Assembly (NCBI GenBank): GCA_018653365.1
Contig: JABIAG010000001.1
Span: 390,951 to 454,950, forward strand
Length of the DNA: 64,000 nucleotides
Source: Candidatus Woesearchaeota archaeon
GTDB lineage: Archaea > Nanobdellota > Nanobdellia > Woesearchaeales > JABIAG01
Direction: 5' to 3'
Part shown: one piece after another, positions 37,301 to 45,586 of the stretch
Position numbering within the stretch: position 1 is the first letter of the stretch
Layout of the letters: every line of letters starts with the position of its first letter
Notes under the pieces: model-generated
Database searches by the model: none
The model's input: only the letters and a program-made list of their open reading frames with translations
Told to the model about the DNA's origin: nothing
Made by a program: the position numbers and the translations under genes

Positions 37301-40273
37301 AGCACCATAACTGCAGCATCAATAGCAGACGAAATTGTCTACTACGGATCTTATAACGACTTATACGCATTTACAAATGGACAGGATGCTGTAACAGCAG
37401 ACACAACTAACCCAACATTCACAGGAATAAGTAATGTAACAGAATACCTAAATGCAACACTAAACCTAACCATAAATGCAACAGACAATGTAGCAGTAGA
37501 CAGCTTTAGTGTAAATAACACAGATAACTTCAGCATAAACAGTAGTGGATATTTAACCAACGTTACAAACGTATTCGGAGTCTATTGGTTAAACATAACA
37601 GTAAATGATACAGCAGGAAATGAAAATTCAACAATAATTTGGATAAACTATACAACAGCAAATGCTGCACCAACCACAACAACCATTCCAAACGTGTCAT
37701 TCACCTCTGGAGGTTCAACAACAATCAACCTAAGCGCATACTTCACAGACCCAAACAATGATGATTTGAATTTTACCAACGCAACTACAGGAACATTTAC
37801 CAGTACAATAGATCAGGATACAGGAGTTGTAACAATATCATCAAGTACAGAGGGAACACACTACTCAGTATTTACAGCATCAGATAGCTTGTTAACAACA
37901 GATAGTAACAATGTAACCATAACCGTAAGCGCAGCCGGAGGCGGTGGCGGCGGTGGCGGTGGCGGTGGCGGTGACGAACCTACAGAAGAATGTGGTGATG
38001 GAAGTTGTAATGGAGATGAAACCGCATCTAGTTGTCCAAGTGATTGTGATGGAACTTGTGATGCTGCCTGGACCTGTAATAGTTGGAGTAGTTGTACTGC
38101 GGGAACAAGAACAAGAACCTGTGTAGATTTAGAAGGATGTGGAACAACCGATGGAAAACCTGCAGAATCAGAAAGTTGTACTGTAGCACCTCCTCCTTGT
38201 GAAGGGGATGATTGTGAAGTATTCAGTCCTGAAGTAATTGAAAGCGTAGTCACTACTATAAATGAAGCAGACATAGATGGAGTTGAAGGATTCACAACAT
38301 ATACTAAATTTGAAGGCAATAAAACCAACAATACCGAAGTACCTTGTTACGAATCACTACAAGAAGTAACACTTAGCCCAACAAGTGAAGAAATAAGCAT
38401 CCCTCTTGAACAAGGTAGAGAAATAGTAGTAGACCCATTCGAATTAACTTGTGACGGAGGGGCAGTTGACCTAACTGCAGCAGTACCTTATAATTATGAC
38501 GACTTCGAAGTTTATGTATGTCGGGGGGGATATTGCGGACCTGTAAAAGCAGAAAATATATCTGCATTGGTTTGTGAAGATAACTTAGTTCAAGAATATC
38601 TAAGAACTGAAGAGATATATCAACCAAATATAGAAACACTAAATCAAACATTAGTAGAACAAACACTAACTTTAGAATCTGATTCAATAAGTGTTGGTGA
38701 TGTAAGTGCAACATTCCACGGCCCTACTGATAATGTATATGTGGCAATAAAAGGACTTGCTGCAACCATAACCCAACCTGAAAATCCAAGTCTAAAAATT
38801 GTTGGCTTACCAACACAAATCAAAATCGCACCTCCAACAGACCTAAACGTAAGTCTAACACTTCCATACAAGCTAGCAGAGAACATAAATGAGGAAACAC
38901 TCAAAATAGCAGCATTCAGGGGAAGAAATTGGAGATTATTTGATACTACTATAAACAAAGAAACCAAAACAGCAAGTATAGAAGTAGATAATTTAACACA
39001 ATACTTAAACGAAAACAACGAAGCAACATTTGCAATACTCGGAACAATTTGTGTAGATTGTTTAAACGCAAGCCTAAAAGAAGTATATGAATATACTGAA
39101 AATTCAAGCATAGCAGTAGTACTAGTTCATGGATTTGGAAGTACACCTGCATCTTTCCAAGCAATGATCAACGATTTTAGCCTAACAAGACAACCAGTAG
39201 ACGTATGGACCTTTGGATACCCACACAATAAACACATAGAAGATAATGCCGAAGAGTTTTCCGAATTAATGAATGTTAATCTAAACGAATATGAACAAAT
39301 TATCATAGTAGCACACTCTTTGGGAGGGGTAATATCCCAATACGCATTGTTAGATGCAAAAGAAACAAGAAAACCATACTTGAAAAGTGTTGAAGAATTA
39401 GTATTAATGGGCGTACCAAATCAAGGAGTACATTCCTTTGAAAGCTTAAACACGTTTGCTGGTGCATTGGCTAATACCAAATCATTAAACACCTTATTTG
39501 ACTTTAATAGCGTATCAATACAAGATCTAAAGAAAATTAGGGTAATCGAACGAGTAAGAGGCGTAAATTACCGAGTTGTAGCTGGAACCAAACCTTACAT
39601 TTTTCAAGCAGGACCAATAAAAATATCTTCATCACTATTATTTAACTTCACTGAAACAAATGACGGACTACTAACAACAACAAACGTAAGAACAATTGGG
39701 GGATTCCCTGTAGATAAAATATGTGAAGATTACTGGGAATTATACTTAACACACACAGAATTAAATGACGACCAAAAAGCAAGAATGTTAGTCGGAATGC
39801 TGGTTGCAAATGAGGTCGGACTAGATAAAATAGATGTTGGAAGTAAAAGATACCTAAAAATCAATATTCCGGATTGTACAACGGGAGATAAAGTATTCGT
39901 AAGTGGAACACAAAAATTCGAACAAGCAACATCTAATTACGATATTTGTGAAGTAGTAGCAAAAGAAATGTTTGCAACTCCTGGAACCTGTGAAGATAGC
40001 ATACAAAACCAAAACGAAAAAGGAATAGACTGTGGCGGAATTTGTGCACCTTGCTTTAACTTCAAAGACTTTTACCAAAGTACAAAATTCTTATTGTACT
40101 TCATCTTATTGGGAGCAGCAATAATTGGAGGCATGGCAACAGTAAGACACTTTGCACCTGCACATTACATAGAAGAAGAACCAATATTTAACTTTAGATT
40201 TATGAAAGGATTAGACCATGATGTACAAAAAATAACTGAGGAGATAAACAAACTAAAAGAAAAACTAAAATAA
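28352..40273 (+). CDS. Giant surface protein (3973 aa): PQQ-like propeller repeats, DGGF repeats, Ig-like repeats, poly-Gly hinge, TSP1-like segment, alpha/beta hydrolase domain, C-terminal TM anchor
   Basis: Uninterrupted ORF; N-term TM; VYVGS...YQLNASN repeats; AWTCNSWSSCTAGTRTRTC; VVLVHGFGSTPASF and VAHSLGG; C-term FLLYFILLGAAIIGGMATV. Confidence 0.93.
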   Translation: MKDNNLWFHVSVLLVLIIFLVSFGTHLNFVGKTTHILGMFVDGEFQDNVDKWYESNKVYLWSPSYNVNLHGVALSGNVSGTGEVKTYLVHEQEQYLINSFTVDNEVVRFDESCTETCDLGGLESKKYLLRFEIAGDVRYQINSIKYSSSSIIGQEEIVDRFSPTTPVEELVDDLVLELEGTEKAIPEDITVSFKNELGYELSAQKTKRQDGKFDLVFGEEAPAFGAASESPKSKVTVKGLTKSVNAKLGTLEGKNTEVFAMDHVTVDEAIVTLTKTGEVNAIQKCDEFDVTGFSCNSGWYETNLDFTDNGATITFTVNSFSGYAGINSSSQTNSEWIMQGRFLNHTGYYPESLNISSLSNMWTYSTGSSLSEGPAIKDGVAYLPANDQKLHAINLTDGEKIWEVPLVTSSQARPALVNGVLYFGSATGIFYAINITDQSEVWNFSSPNQIRTSAAVVDGKVFFGSTMEEYFALNQTNGEQIWNNSHSVGVGGASSSPGYSDGMIFYGSRGRKFYAVNATNGEQIWNQSGYGYDLASTPLIVRDEVFFGAYLQVYSYNKTNGDLIWNFSKSSNYFLAGLATDQEKIYAGSYDDKLYALNITNGEQVWNFSAGNNIYATATTTPTEVILAANNSVFIINSTTGEQIWNYTIHDTTQAQPAIVDGNLFVASENGDLYAFGTVIDYTPDTTSYNQSSENQSEWWMFGKYLNHTSWDGVSYPTVSGLNRANFTATNNFYSGIAVAEGAVYAGSWDKNVYRFNATNISLTETSFLTGGVIYTSSPVIVEGFVYVGSDDGRIYQLNSSTMVQHANFTTGNQVRSSPAVANGYVYVGSNDHNVYQLNASNVSIQYANFTTGGTVYSSPAVANGYVYIGSADNNVYQLNANNVSIQYANFTTPDQQYSGPAVVDGFVYVGGSDFSETTGHIFKLNASNISIQSSNFTVLNGIFTYSSPTIVEDSIYIGNTDGTIYQINKTTMNQTANFTSGDSIQSAPAVADGFVYVGSNDYNVYQLNSSTLVQYANFTTGGIVFSSPAVANGYVYVGSADDSLYQLLASNISLGNAVAIDSLVNITLTYPTTNINVTQNEWFNVTLNASCIQGNCGESNVSLRNGITYLTYLGETSSDYGTSIVETSDGGFVVTGDTLSYGGVGGDLLLSKFDSSGNELWTKSLGGDSSERGYSVVETSDGGFIVTGHTYSYGGSDYDVLLVKFNSSGAEQWTKSLGGSSSEKGFDVVETSEGDFVVTGSTQSYGDGGDSILLVKFNSSGVEQWTKSLGGNNNDVGRSIVETSDGGFVVTGYTQSYGDGGVDVLLAKFNSSGNELWTKSVGGASVEWGYDVIEISGGFVVTGYTHSYGSSDADVLLIKFDSSGNELWTKYLSGNSDDEGHAVVEASDGGFVVTGRTKSYGGIDIDVLLVKFDSSGNELWTKSLGGGLTDIGESIIETDDKGFVVSGSTSSYGGSSADILLVKFDHLGNVEGLENIVSESAYSSSYSVSAVTNITAESDETVAESDEDVTELDETAVWERVQVGYPLVHVGSNVTLYTNKSNNPSTISLNSGESELVVFYVNATGNNMSTYEIFGIVNLTDSLNINSQTSKINVTILTVVDTILPNVTLSLPVNETNTTDTTIYFAGNASDETALDNVSLMLNGEYNFTNSTGLINGSYNISFTFAQTNATYLWGLEACDTSGNCNTTENRTLWTYYDPQPIAMQSSENETEWWMFGKYLNHTSWDGVSYPTINGLNRANFTSSSNFHAGAAVVNGFVYVGSYDNNVYQLNASNISIQYANFTTGHFVLSSPVAGGGFVYVSGFDNYTYQLNASNISQQVANFTTNYRAFVPVVANGYVYLGSNDHNVYQLNASNISQQVANFTTGHEVWWSPAVANGYVYVGSYDNTVYQLNASNIGQQVANFTGGGAYSSAPVVVDGFVYVGGAKFYQLNASNISIQYANFSTGGSLTSSPAVVDGFVYVGCENNDIYQLNASNISIQYANFTSGDRIYAPSVADGFVYVGSMDDNIYQLNASNISIQYANFTTGNNVYATPAVANGYVYVGSWDDSFYQLLASNISQGNAAAIVDTTLPNVTLEAPINETNTTDTTIYFAGNASDETALDNVSLLLDGEYNYTNSSGLVNGSYNISFTFAQDNVTYLWALESCDTSGNCNTTENFTLYTHYYVEPPTVYNQSSENATEWWMFGKFLNHTSWDGVSYPTVSGLNRANFTTGNFVYSSPAVANGFVYIGSYDNNVYQLNASNLSIQYANFTTGGLTSSSPAVVNGFVYVGSRDDTLYQLNVSNISQQIANFTTGGDIDSSPVVADGFVYVGSDDNNLYQLNASNVSIQYANFTISQDVSSIPAVANGFVYVGGVDSYVYQLNASNISQQFANFSTSGIVLSSPAVADGFVYIGSFDDKTVYQLNASNISIQYATFITGGTVKSSPVVADGFVYIGSYDNNTYQLNASNISIQYANFTTGDDIHSSPTVANGFVYVGSYDNNLYQLNASNVSIQYANFSIGLDVFSSPAVANGYVYLGIGYGVYQLLASNISQGNAAAIVDSTLPNATLEAPVNETNTTSTVVYFAGNASDETALANVSLLLDGAYNFSNSSGLVNGSYNISFTFAQDNATYLWGLEACDTGGNCNTTDNYTLITYYEVVPLVSGANSSSQNTSEWRMLGRYLNHTGYYPAEVNMSGFGQLWNFSAGTDFVYATPTIANGMVYASTGSTQGRYTYALNKTTGSIIWNFTREENDFAYSSPAIADGKAFFGSDSAVFFAVNDTTGLQLWNYTFGSTQYIRASPTVANGLVYLATIDGGAGDGTFYALNSTNGSIVWFKAGGESQNSPTVADGLVYNVDEKILYAYNATDGTQEWSFNLRANSQTLQGGPPVSKGMLYLTTILDNYTYALNASTGTQIWNFSMLERTAKYPAIANDILYVTTNNNRTYALNATNGTQIWNYTTNGGLGAATVSEGVVFVGSADKSLYALNATTGVYIWESTHSQSTITAASIADEIVYYGSYNDLYAFTNGQDAVTADTTNPTFTGISNVTEYLNATLNLTINATDNVAVDSFSVNNTDNFSINSSGYLTNVTNVFGVYWLNITVNDTAGNENSTIIWINYTTANAAPTTTTIPNVSFTSGGSTTINLSAYFTDPNNDDLNFTNATTGTFTSTIDQDTGVVTISSSTEGTHYSVFTASDSLLTTDSNNVTITVSAAGGGGGGGGGGGGDEPTEECGDGSCNGDETASSCPSDCDGTCDAAWTCNSWSSCTAGTRTRTCVDLEGCGTTDGKPAESESCTVAPPPCEGDDCEVFSPEVIESVVTTINEADIDGVEGFTTYTKFEGNKTNNTEVPCYESLQEVTLSPTSEEISIPLEQGREIVVDPFELTCDGGAVDLTAAVPYNYDDFEVYVCRGGYCGPVKAENISALVCEDNLVQEYLRTEEIYQPNIETLNQTLVEQTLTLESDSISVGDVSATFHGPTDNVYVAIKGLAATITQPENPSLKIVGLPTQIKIAPPTDLNVSLTLPYKLAENINEETLKIAAFRGRNWRLFDTTINKETKTASIEVDNLTQYLNENNEATFAILGTICVDCLNASLKEVYEYTENSSIAVVLVHGFGSTPASFQAMINDFSLTRQPVDVWTFGYPHNKHIEDNAEEFSELMNVNLNEYEQIIIVAHSLGGVISQYALLDAKETRKPYLKSVEELVLMGVPNQGVHSFESLNTFAGALANTKSLNTLFDFNSVSIQDLKKIRVIERVRGVNYRVVAGTKPYIFQAGPIKISSSLLFNFTETNDGLLTTTNVRTIGGFPVDKICEDYWELYLTHTELNDDQKARMLVGMLVANEVGLDKIDVGSKRYLKINIPDCTTGDKVFVSGTQKFEQATSNYDICEVVAKEMFATPGTCEDSIQNQNEKGIDCGGICAPCFNFKDFYQSTKFLLYFILLGAAIIGGMATVRHFAPAHYIEEEPIFNFRFMKGLDHDVQKITEEINKLKEKLK
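30420..31530 (+). repeat. Propeller array 2 of the giant protein (about 120-nt units)
   Basis: SEWWMFGKYLNHTSWDG header then repeated GFVYVGS..NVYQLNASN.SIQYANFTTGG. Confidence 0.85.
31715..32765 (+). repeat. Seven tandem DGGF repeats (about 150 nt each)
   Basis: ETSDGGFVVTGYTQSYGDGGVDVLLAKFNSSGNELWTKSLGG units. Confidence 0.9.
33465..34860 (+). repeat. Module: propeller array 3 plus Ig-like domain
   Basis: TEWWMFGKYLNHTSWDG header; VYVGSYDNNVYQLNASNISIQYANFTTG units; LPNVTLEAPINETNTTDTTIYFAGNASDETALDNVSL. Confidence 0.88.
34870..36270 (+). repeat. Module: propeller array 4 plus Ig-like domain, near copy of 33465-34860
   Basis: Same header, units and Ig-like ending, with shared stretches at DNA level. 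Confidence 0.88.
37937..37972 (+). repeat. GGC/GGT microsatellite encoding 12 consecutive Gly
   Basis: ggaggcggtggcggcggtggcggtggcggtggcggt. Confidence 0.95.
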
Positions 40274-40274
40274 T

Positions 40275-40353
40275 CACCCTTTTTTGAGGGGGGTGTTATG
40301 CCAGGAATTAACTTCCCTAAGCTTAACCCGTAAGCAAAAGTGGTTTTTGGCAT
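40275..40353 (+). promoter_or_regulatory. Candidate structured RNA between the giant gene and the next ORF
   Basis: CACCC/GGGTG hairpin (40275-40295), then ATGCCA(40298-40303)/TGGCAT(40348-40353) enclosing GGAA-TTAAC-TTCC and GCTTA-ACCCG-TAAGC hairpins. Confidence 0.4.
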
Positions 40354-40381
40354 TTCATCTCTCCATTTCATACTAACAAAA

Positions 40382-41866
40382 ATGAAAAACAACCTGACAA
40401 TATATGTAAGCATACTTATTTTATTAGTTACACTCTCATTATTTTCAAGCAATTTCGTTGATTTAACCGGACATGTAGTTGGAGATCTAATATTAAAAGA
40501 AAAAGCGTTTGAGGTAAACCAACACTTTTCTGAAACCGGAGTTTACCTTTGGAGTCCGGGGCAAAATGTTTCAGTAAAAGATTTAACCGTGGAGGGTGAA
40601 ATTTACGGAACTGGAAATGTTGAGGTAAGCCTAATAAAAGGTGGACAAAAAGTAACATTACTTAAAAGATCAACATCAAAAGAAGCCGTAGCAGTAGAAG
40701 AATATGTTGAGCTTCCAGAAGGAACCGATATTGGGTTAACACTACAATACGGAACTGGAGATTGGGATTCAGACAATGATGGAATATCCTCATTAACTGA
40801 TGGAATAGACTTTGAACTTAACCCTCTATTTTTCCTTGATATGGACAAGAGATCCCTTTGTACACTCTGGGAAGTATATAGTTTAGAAAAAGCAGATTAT
40901 ACATCCTCTTGCTATGGTGCAACAAGTTGTTGTAACTTTTTAGGACCTAGCTCATCATCATATGGGTGGAACGACGATTTCGTAGTAGTAAGTGGCAATC
41001 CTGGAGTAACAACGAATAATATTGTCTTGGCAAGGCTAGTTTTCTATAATGGCACTCAAGTCTCATATAGTAATTATGACGGACTTTTAGCAAAGTTTGT
41101 AAAACAAGAAATAATAAATAATTTTAATGAAAGTGGCGAGGACATATTTGAATCAAAAAACTATTTGATAAAAGTTGAACTAGCAGAAGACACATTCTTT
41201 GATTTTAAAACAATAAAATACAAAGTAGAAGAAATAGAAGAACAGATTGATGAAGGCGTGATAATGGCAGAAGAATCAGAATCAATTATAATTCCTGAAG
41301 TAGAATCAACCCCCTCTGGTTATAAAATATTAAAAGAAGAACCCGAAGATTACTTTGAAGTAACTTTAGATAAAAGTTATTTGGGAGGATTGCGAATAAA
41401 TACAAAAGACTTGTTAATGTTAGATTTAGAAATCGAACTAGACTTAACAGATTCATACCAAAAAATAACGTTTATAACCGACGAATCTTTAAGTGCAATA
41501 GCTAACCTTAAAATGCCTTTGAACAGGATTGAGGGAAGAAACTTAATCCTAAACGATGGAAAAACAGAAGCAACATATTTAAGAAGTGATGACAAAAACG
41601 CATATTACCGAGCCAACATCGAATTAAACAACTTAAATATTGTACTCTTAGATAAATTAGAAGAACTAGCACCTGAAAAACAAAAAAATAAAGACTGGTC
41701 AGTATACCTTTATTTTATTATTTCATTAGGTGCAGCAGTATGTATTTACTTCTTTGCAGGAGCAGGACAAGACCTAAAAGATTGGGCAGACATACACTTC
41801 AAAAGTTTAGCATTTAAACGAGACATAAAGAAAATAAGAAAATTAAGAAAAAAGTTTGAACAATAA
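40382..41866 (+). CDS. Membrane-anchored surface protein sharing the N-terminal module of the giant protein
   Basis: VYLWSPGQNVSVKDLTVEGEIYGTGNVEVSLI vs VYLWSPSYNVNLHGVALSGNVSGTGEVKTYLV; DWDSDNDGISSLTDG Ca-binding-like; C-term TM. Confidence 0.75.
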   Translation: MKNNLTIYVSILILLVTLSLFSSNFVDLTGHVVGDLILKEKAFEVNQHFSETGVYLWSPGQNVSVKDLTVEGEIYGTGNVEVSLIKGGQKVTLLKRSTSKEAVAVEEYVELPEGTDIGLTLQYGTGDWDSDNDGISSLTDGIDFELNPLFFLDMDKRSLCTLWEVYSLEKADYTSSCYGATSCCNFLGPSSSSYGWNDDFVVVSGNPGVTTNNIVLARLVFYNGTQVSYSNYDGLLAKFVKQEIINNFNESGEDIFESKNYLIKVELAEDTFFDFKTIKYKVEEIEEQIDEGVIMAEESESIIIPEVESTPSGYKILKEEPEDYFEVTLDKSYLGGLRINTKDLLMLDLEIELDLTDSYQKITFITDESLSAIANLKMPLNRIEGRNLILNDGKTEATYLRSDDKNAYYRANIELNNLNIVLLDKLEELAPEKQKNKDWSVYLYFIISLGAAVCIYFFAGAGQDLKDWADIHFKSLAFKRDIKKIRKLRKKFEQ

Positions 41867-41931
41867 GTTTCTGAGGGAGTTTAACAAAGTAGAATATAAA
41901 TCTTTAAATACCTCTTTTTTGTAATAATTCC

Positions 41932-43419
41932 ATGGTAAAAGGACAAATTATCAGTGGAAGTTTTGAAAACATAATTGCTAGACAAAAATCTGAAGAAGAA
42001 TTTGAAATCGGTGAATTGCTTGTAGCAGAAAACAAAAATAATAAAGTGTTATTACAAGTAACAGATTTAAGCTTTGGAAGCCAAATATCCCAATCCAATC
42101 TTGAACTTATTTCTGGAATGAATCTAGAACAAGGACTAAATACTGAGTTCATGGATCCAGAGTTAAGATTATATAATTTGGCAGTATTGAAAAGTTTATT
42201 AACACTAAAAGACACGCCTAAATCAGCAAAAATAATGCCTGGTTTTTTCTCAGAGGTACGAGAGGTAAAAAAAGAAGACTTAAACTTTGTAACCCCCGCG
42301 AAACCACTATTTGTTGGGAACTTACGTTCAGGAAGTAAAATCTTGGATGTTCCTATTGCATTAAAAGGAGAAGATGTGTTAAGCCATCACGTTTTAATAC
42401 CTGCAACAACCGGGAGAGGAAAATCAAACCTAACTTCAGTAATTTTATGGAATATAATCACCGAAGGATATGCAGGAATGTTAGTTCTAGACCCTCATGA
42501 TGAATACTATGAACGACTAAAATCACACCCAAAAAAGGAACGAATCAAATATTATTCCCCATCTAATGTGCCCTCTGGAGAACGAACTCTTAAAATCAAC
42601 GCAAAACTAGTAAAACCACAACACTTTGAGGGAGTAATTGAATGGAGCACCCCCCAAAAAGAGTGCTTGTCCCTTGCCTACAAAAAATACGGGGAAGAAT
42701 GGATAAAAGAGGTAGTTAACTTAGATAGCTTAGAAAACGTCAACGAAGCAACACTAGCAGTAGTAAAAAGAAGAATAACAGACTTACTGAACATAGTTAA
42801 TGGAACGTGTACAGGCATATTTGACATGCAAGCAGGTGAGACAACAATAAAAGACATCACAAAAGAACTAGAACAGGGCAAAACAGTAATTATTAATACC
42901 TCTTCCTGTTCAGGAAGACAAGAAATACTTGTTGGGTCACTAATAACAACCGAAATATTCAACAAATATAAACATTATAAAATCTCTGGCGAACTTAAAG
43001 AAAAACCGGTTGTCTCAATTGTTTTAGAAGAAGCACCAAGAGTACTGGGAAAAGAGGTCTTAGAAAAAGGCTCGAACATATTCTCAACAATAGCCCGAGA
43101 GGGAAGAAAATTTAAAGTGGGTCTAATAGCCATAACACAATTACCCTCACTCATTCCACGTACAGTTCTAGCTAATATGAATACAAAAATAATTCTGGGA
43201 ATAGAAATGGGGCCTGAAAGAAGCGCAATAATCGATTCCTCGGCACAAGACCTAAGTTCAGACGGTCGTAATATAGCCTCACTTGATAAAGGCGAGGCAA
43301 TAATCACATCTAACTTTGTACCCTTCGCAATACCAGTTAAAATACCTCTTTTTTCCTCATTTATTAAAACAGATGAAATTAAGGAAAAAAAAGACTTTTC
43401 TGGCGTGCATTTAGGTTAG
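41932..43419 (+). CDS. HerA/DUF87-like ATPase
   Basis: [77 protein letters not shown]. Confidence 0.88.
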   Translation: MVKGQIISGSFENIIARQKSEEEFEIGELLVAENKNNKVLLQVTDLSFGSQISQSNLELISGMNLEQGLNTEFMDPELRLYNLAVLKSLLTLKDTPKSAKIMPGFFSEVREVKKEDLNFVTPAKPLFVGNLRSGSKILDVPIALKGEDVLSHHVLIPATTGRGKSNLTSVILWNIITEGYAGMLVLDPHDEYYERLKSHPKKERIKYYSPSNVPSGERTLKINAKLVKPQHFEGVIEWSTPQKECLSLAYKKYGEEWIKEVVNLDSLENVNEATLAVVKRRITDLLNIVNGTCTGIFDMQAGETTIKDITKELEQGKTVIINTSSCSGRQEILVGSLITTEIFNKYKHYKISGELKEKPVVSIVLEEAPRVLGKEVLEKGSNIFSTIAREGRKFKVGLIAITQLPSLIPRTVLANMNTKIILGIEMGPERSAIIDSSAQDLSSDGRNIASLDKGEAIITSNFVPFAIPVKIPLFSSFIKTDEIKEKKDFSGVHLG

Positions 43420-43508
43420 CTTTTTAAATAAAAGTTCCTTTCTTAACGACGATAAAACATAAAAGAAAAGCTTTTTAAATATATACTAAGAAGCTTATGT
43501 TGCACAAG

Positions 43509-44549
43509 ATGGAATATGAGATAATCGTGGGGGTTAGCACAAGAGATTGTGAAAAAACCATTTCTAACGTAGTTAAAACCATAGATCAAGCTCTAACCAA
43601 ACACTTTTCAAGATATCCTGCATTAATCCTTTGTTCTGACGGGTTTTCAAGCGATAAAACCAAACAAAAATTCAATGAAACTAAAACAATAACCGAAAAA
43701 AAGTTTGTAACAGAAAAAGGAAAAAGAGGAAAGGGTTCAGCTGTAAAAACAATCCTACAAAAAGCAGTAATGCACAGTTCTGAGGCAGTATTATTAATAG
43801 ATGGAGACTTTATCAGTTTAAAAGAAAATTGGATAAAAGACATGCTTAACGCAGTTTTAAAGAAGAAGTATGATGTGGTAATACCAAATTATGTACGAGA
43901 TAAGAATGATTGTCTAATAACAAATCACCTAATACACCCCTTATTTAACGCATTATTCGATTCAAGTCTAAGAAGTCCTGCACCTGGAGAGTTTTGCTTA
44001 TCACCGGTAGCATATAAACAATTATTACAAAGTAGGTTTTTCCCAACAGACTTTGGAATAGACGTATTTATTACAATAACTGCACTATGTGAAACCCTAA
44101 ACGTGATAGAACTAAAATTAGGGGTTAAAGAGCACGCATCTTCTGCACATTACTCAAAACCTGATGAAAGTGTCATGCCTATGTTTAATCAAATTCTAAA
44201 AGAATTCATTCAATTAGTCAGGTATTACAAATCAATAATAAAAAGAGAGGTAAAACTAAAATTCACTAAAAGTGGAAGTTTTGAAAAGAAAAAACCCTCA
44301 AGAATCACAATTAATGAAAAATCATATGCTGAACTAAGTAGGGATCTAATAATTAATTCTCAAGAATATGCAGAGAAAATTTACGAATCATTAAATGACC
44401 AGTCAATAATGGGCCTGAAAGTAGCCTGGCTAAACTGGCTAACAATCTACTTTGAAATAACACGAAACTATTCTAACGAACGAGCAGAAAAGGAAATACA
44501 AAAATTAGTAAAAGTATTTGAAAAGAATAAAGAAATGTTAAAATTATAA
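43509..44549 (+). CDS. Family 2-like glycosyltransferase
   Basis: IIVGVSTRDCEKTISNVVKTID; KGKRGKGSAVKTIL; LLIDGDF; alternative ATG at 43497. Confidence 0.7.
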   Translation: MEYEIIVGVSTRDCEKTISNVVKTIDQALTKHFSRYPALILCSDGFSSDKTKQKFNETKTITEKKFVTEKGKRGKGSAVKTILQKAVMHSSEAVLLIDGDFISLKENWIKDMLNAVLKKKYDVVIPNYVRDKNDCLITNHLIHPLFNALFDSSLRSPAPGEFCLSPVAYKQLLQSRFFPTDFGIDVFITITALCETLNVIELKLGVKEHASSAHYSKPDESVMPMFNQILKEFIQLVRYYKSIIKREVKLKFTKSGSFEKKKPSRITINEKSYAELSRDLIINSQEYAEKIYESLNDQSIMGLKVAWLNWLTIYFEITRNYSNERAEKEIQKLVKVFEKNKEMLKL

Positions 44550-44580
44550 TTCTATAATAAAAAAAGAAAAAAAATAAAAG

Positions 44581-44805
44581 CTATTTAGCTTTCTTAAGTT
44601 CAACTTCGCCACTAGGGTGCGGACGTTTAACCGTAATTGGAATAACACCTGCTTCAAATTCAGTCATGGCAATCTTAATCGGATTAAATCCCATAGACTT
44701 AATGTCTTCAGGCGTTAACTTAATTAAAATTGGTGCACCCATGGAAATTTGTAATGCACGACTACCAACAATCCTAGCTTTTTCGAATTTAGTGTATGCT
44801 TCCAT
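44581..44805 (-). CDS. rpoK: DNA-directed RNA polymerase subunit K (Rpb6-like)
   Basis: [25 protein letters not shown]...[14 protein letters not shown]. Confidence 0.93.
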   Translation of the reverse strand: MEAYTKFEKARIVGSRALQISMGAPILIKLTPEDIKSMGFNPIKIAMTEFEAGVIPITVKRPHPSGEVELKKAK

Positions 44806-44806
44806 T

Positions 44807-45586
44807 TTATAACCTCTTTCTTAACTCTGCAGCTTTTTTCAAAGACAAAGTAAGCATTTGATCAATTTCCTCTTCAGATAATGCTCTTTCACCACCTTTT
44901 TGTAAAGCACAAATGGTTTTATCATCTAGTGCCGCAGCAGTAATTCTAGCATCTGAGCTTTGCTCTTCTTCAACTGAGGGATCAACAAGTATTTGATCAC
45001 CAATTAAATGAGCAGTAACAGAAATAGGTTCTTTAACTAAAGGTAAACTATCTTTAGTTTTTTCCTTATAGTCAATACTACCATCTTTCTTTACTTTTGG
45101 AAATTTAGTTGCTTTAAGAGCAGCTAGGGCAGCTAGAGCAGCAGCATCCATTAAATTACCACCATCATTGATAGTAATAACATCAATACCTACACTCCAC
45201 GCTTTTTCACCAGCTTCAATACACAACTTCTTAACATCAATAGCTCCACTCTCTCTAATTCCTCTATCAACAACTCTTGCAAGTTCAATAGAAGCAATAG
45301 ATGGAGGACCAGATTCAAATTCTGGACTAGCCATAGGCATAAACTCAGCATTAACCATTAACATACCTGAATCAGGGGTGTCAGGGTAAGGTTTTTCAAG
45401 ACCTAACTTAACACCTGCAAGAACTATGGTATCACCAATAGTAACACGAGCACTACCTTCTGCAGAAGGGGCAACATCATATTCAACATTAACCTCTCTG
45501 AAGTCATCATTTTTTCTACCATCAAATCGTACTCCTTTTTTCAAAGAGTCGATGATGTGTTGTTTCATTTCTTGATTAAGTATCAT
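44807..45586 (-). CDS. rrp42: Exosome complex RNase PH-like subunit Rrp42
   Basis: [44 protein letters not shown]. Confidence 0.95.
   Translation of the reverse strand: MILNQEMKQHIIDSLKKGVRFDGRKNDDFREVNVEYDVAPSAEGSARVTIGDTIVLAGVKLGLEKPYPDTPDSGMLMVNAEFMPMASPEFESGPPSIASIELARVVDRGIRESGAIDVKKLCIEAGEKAWSVGIDVITINDGGNLMDAAALAALAALKATKFPKVKKDGSIDYKEKTKDSLPLVKEPISVTAHLIGDQILVDPSVEEEQSSDARITAAALDDKTICALQKGGERALSEEEIDQMLTLSLKKAAELRKRL

Noticed and set aside
37861-38331. 156-aa minus-strand ORF with poly-Pro
   Set aside because: Antisense to the poly-Gly hinge of the giant protein; proline run is the complement of GGC/GGT codons.
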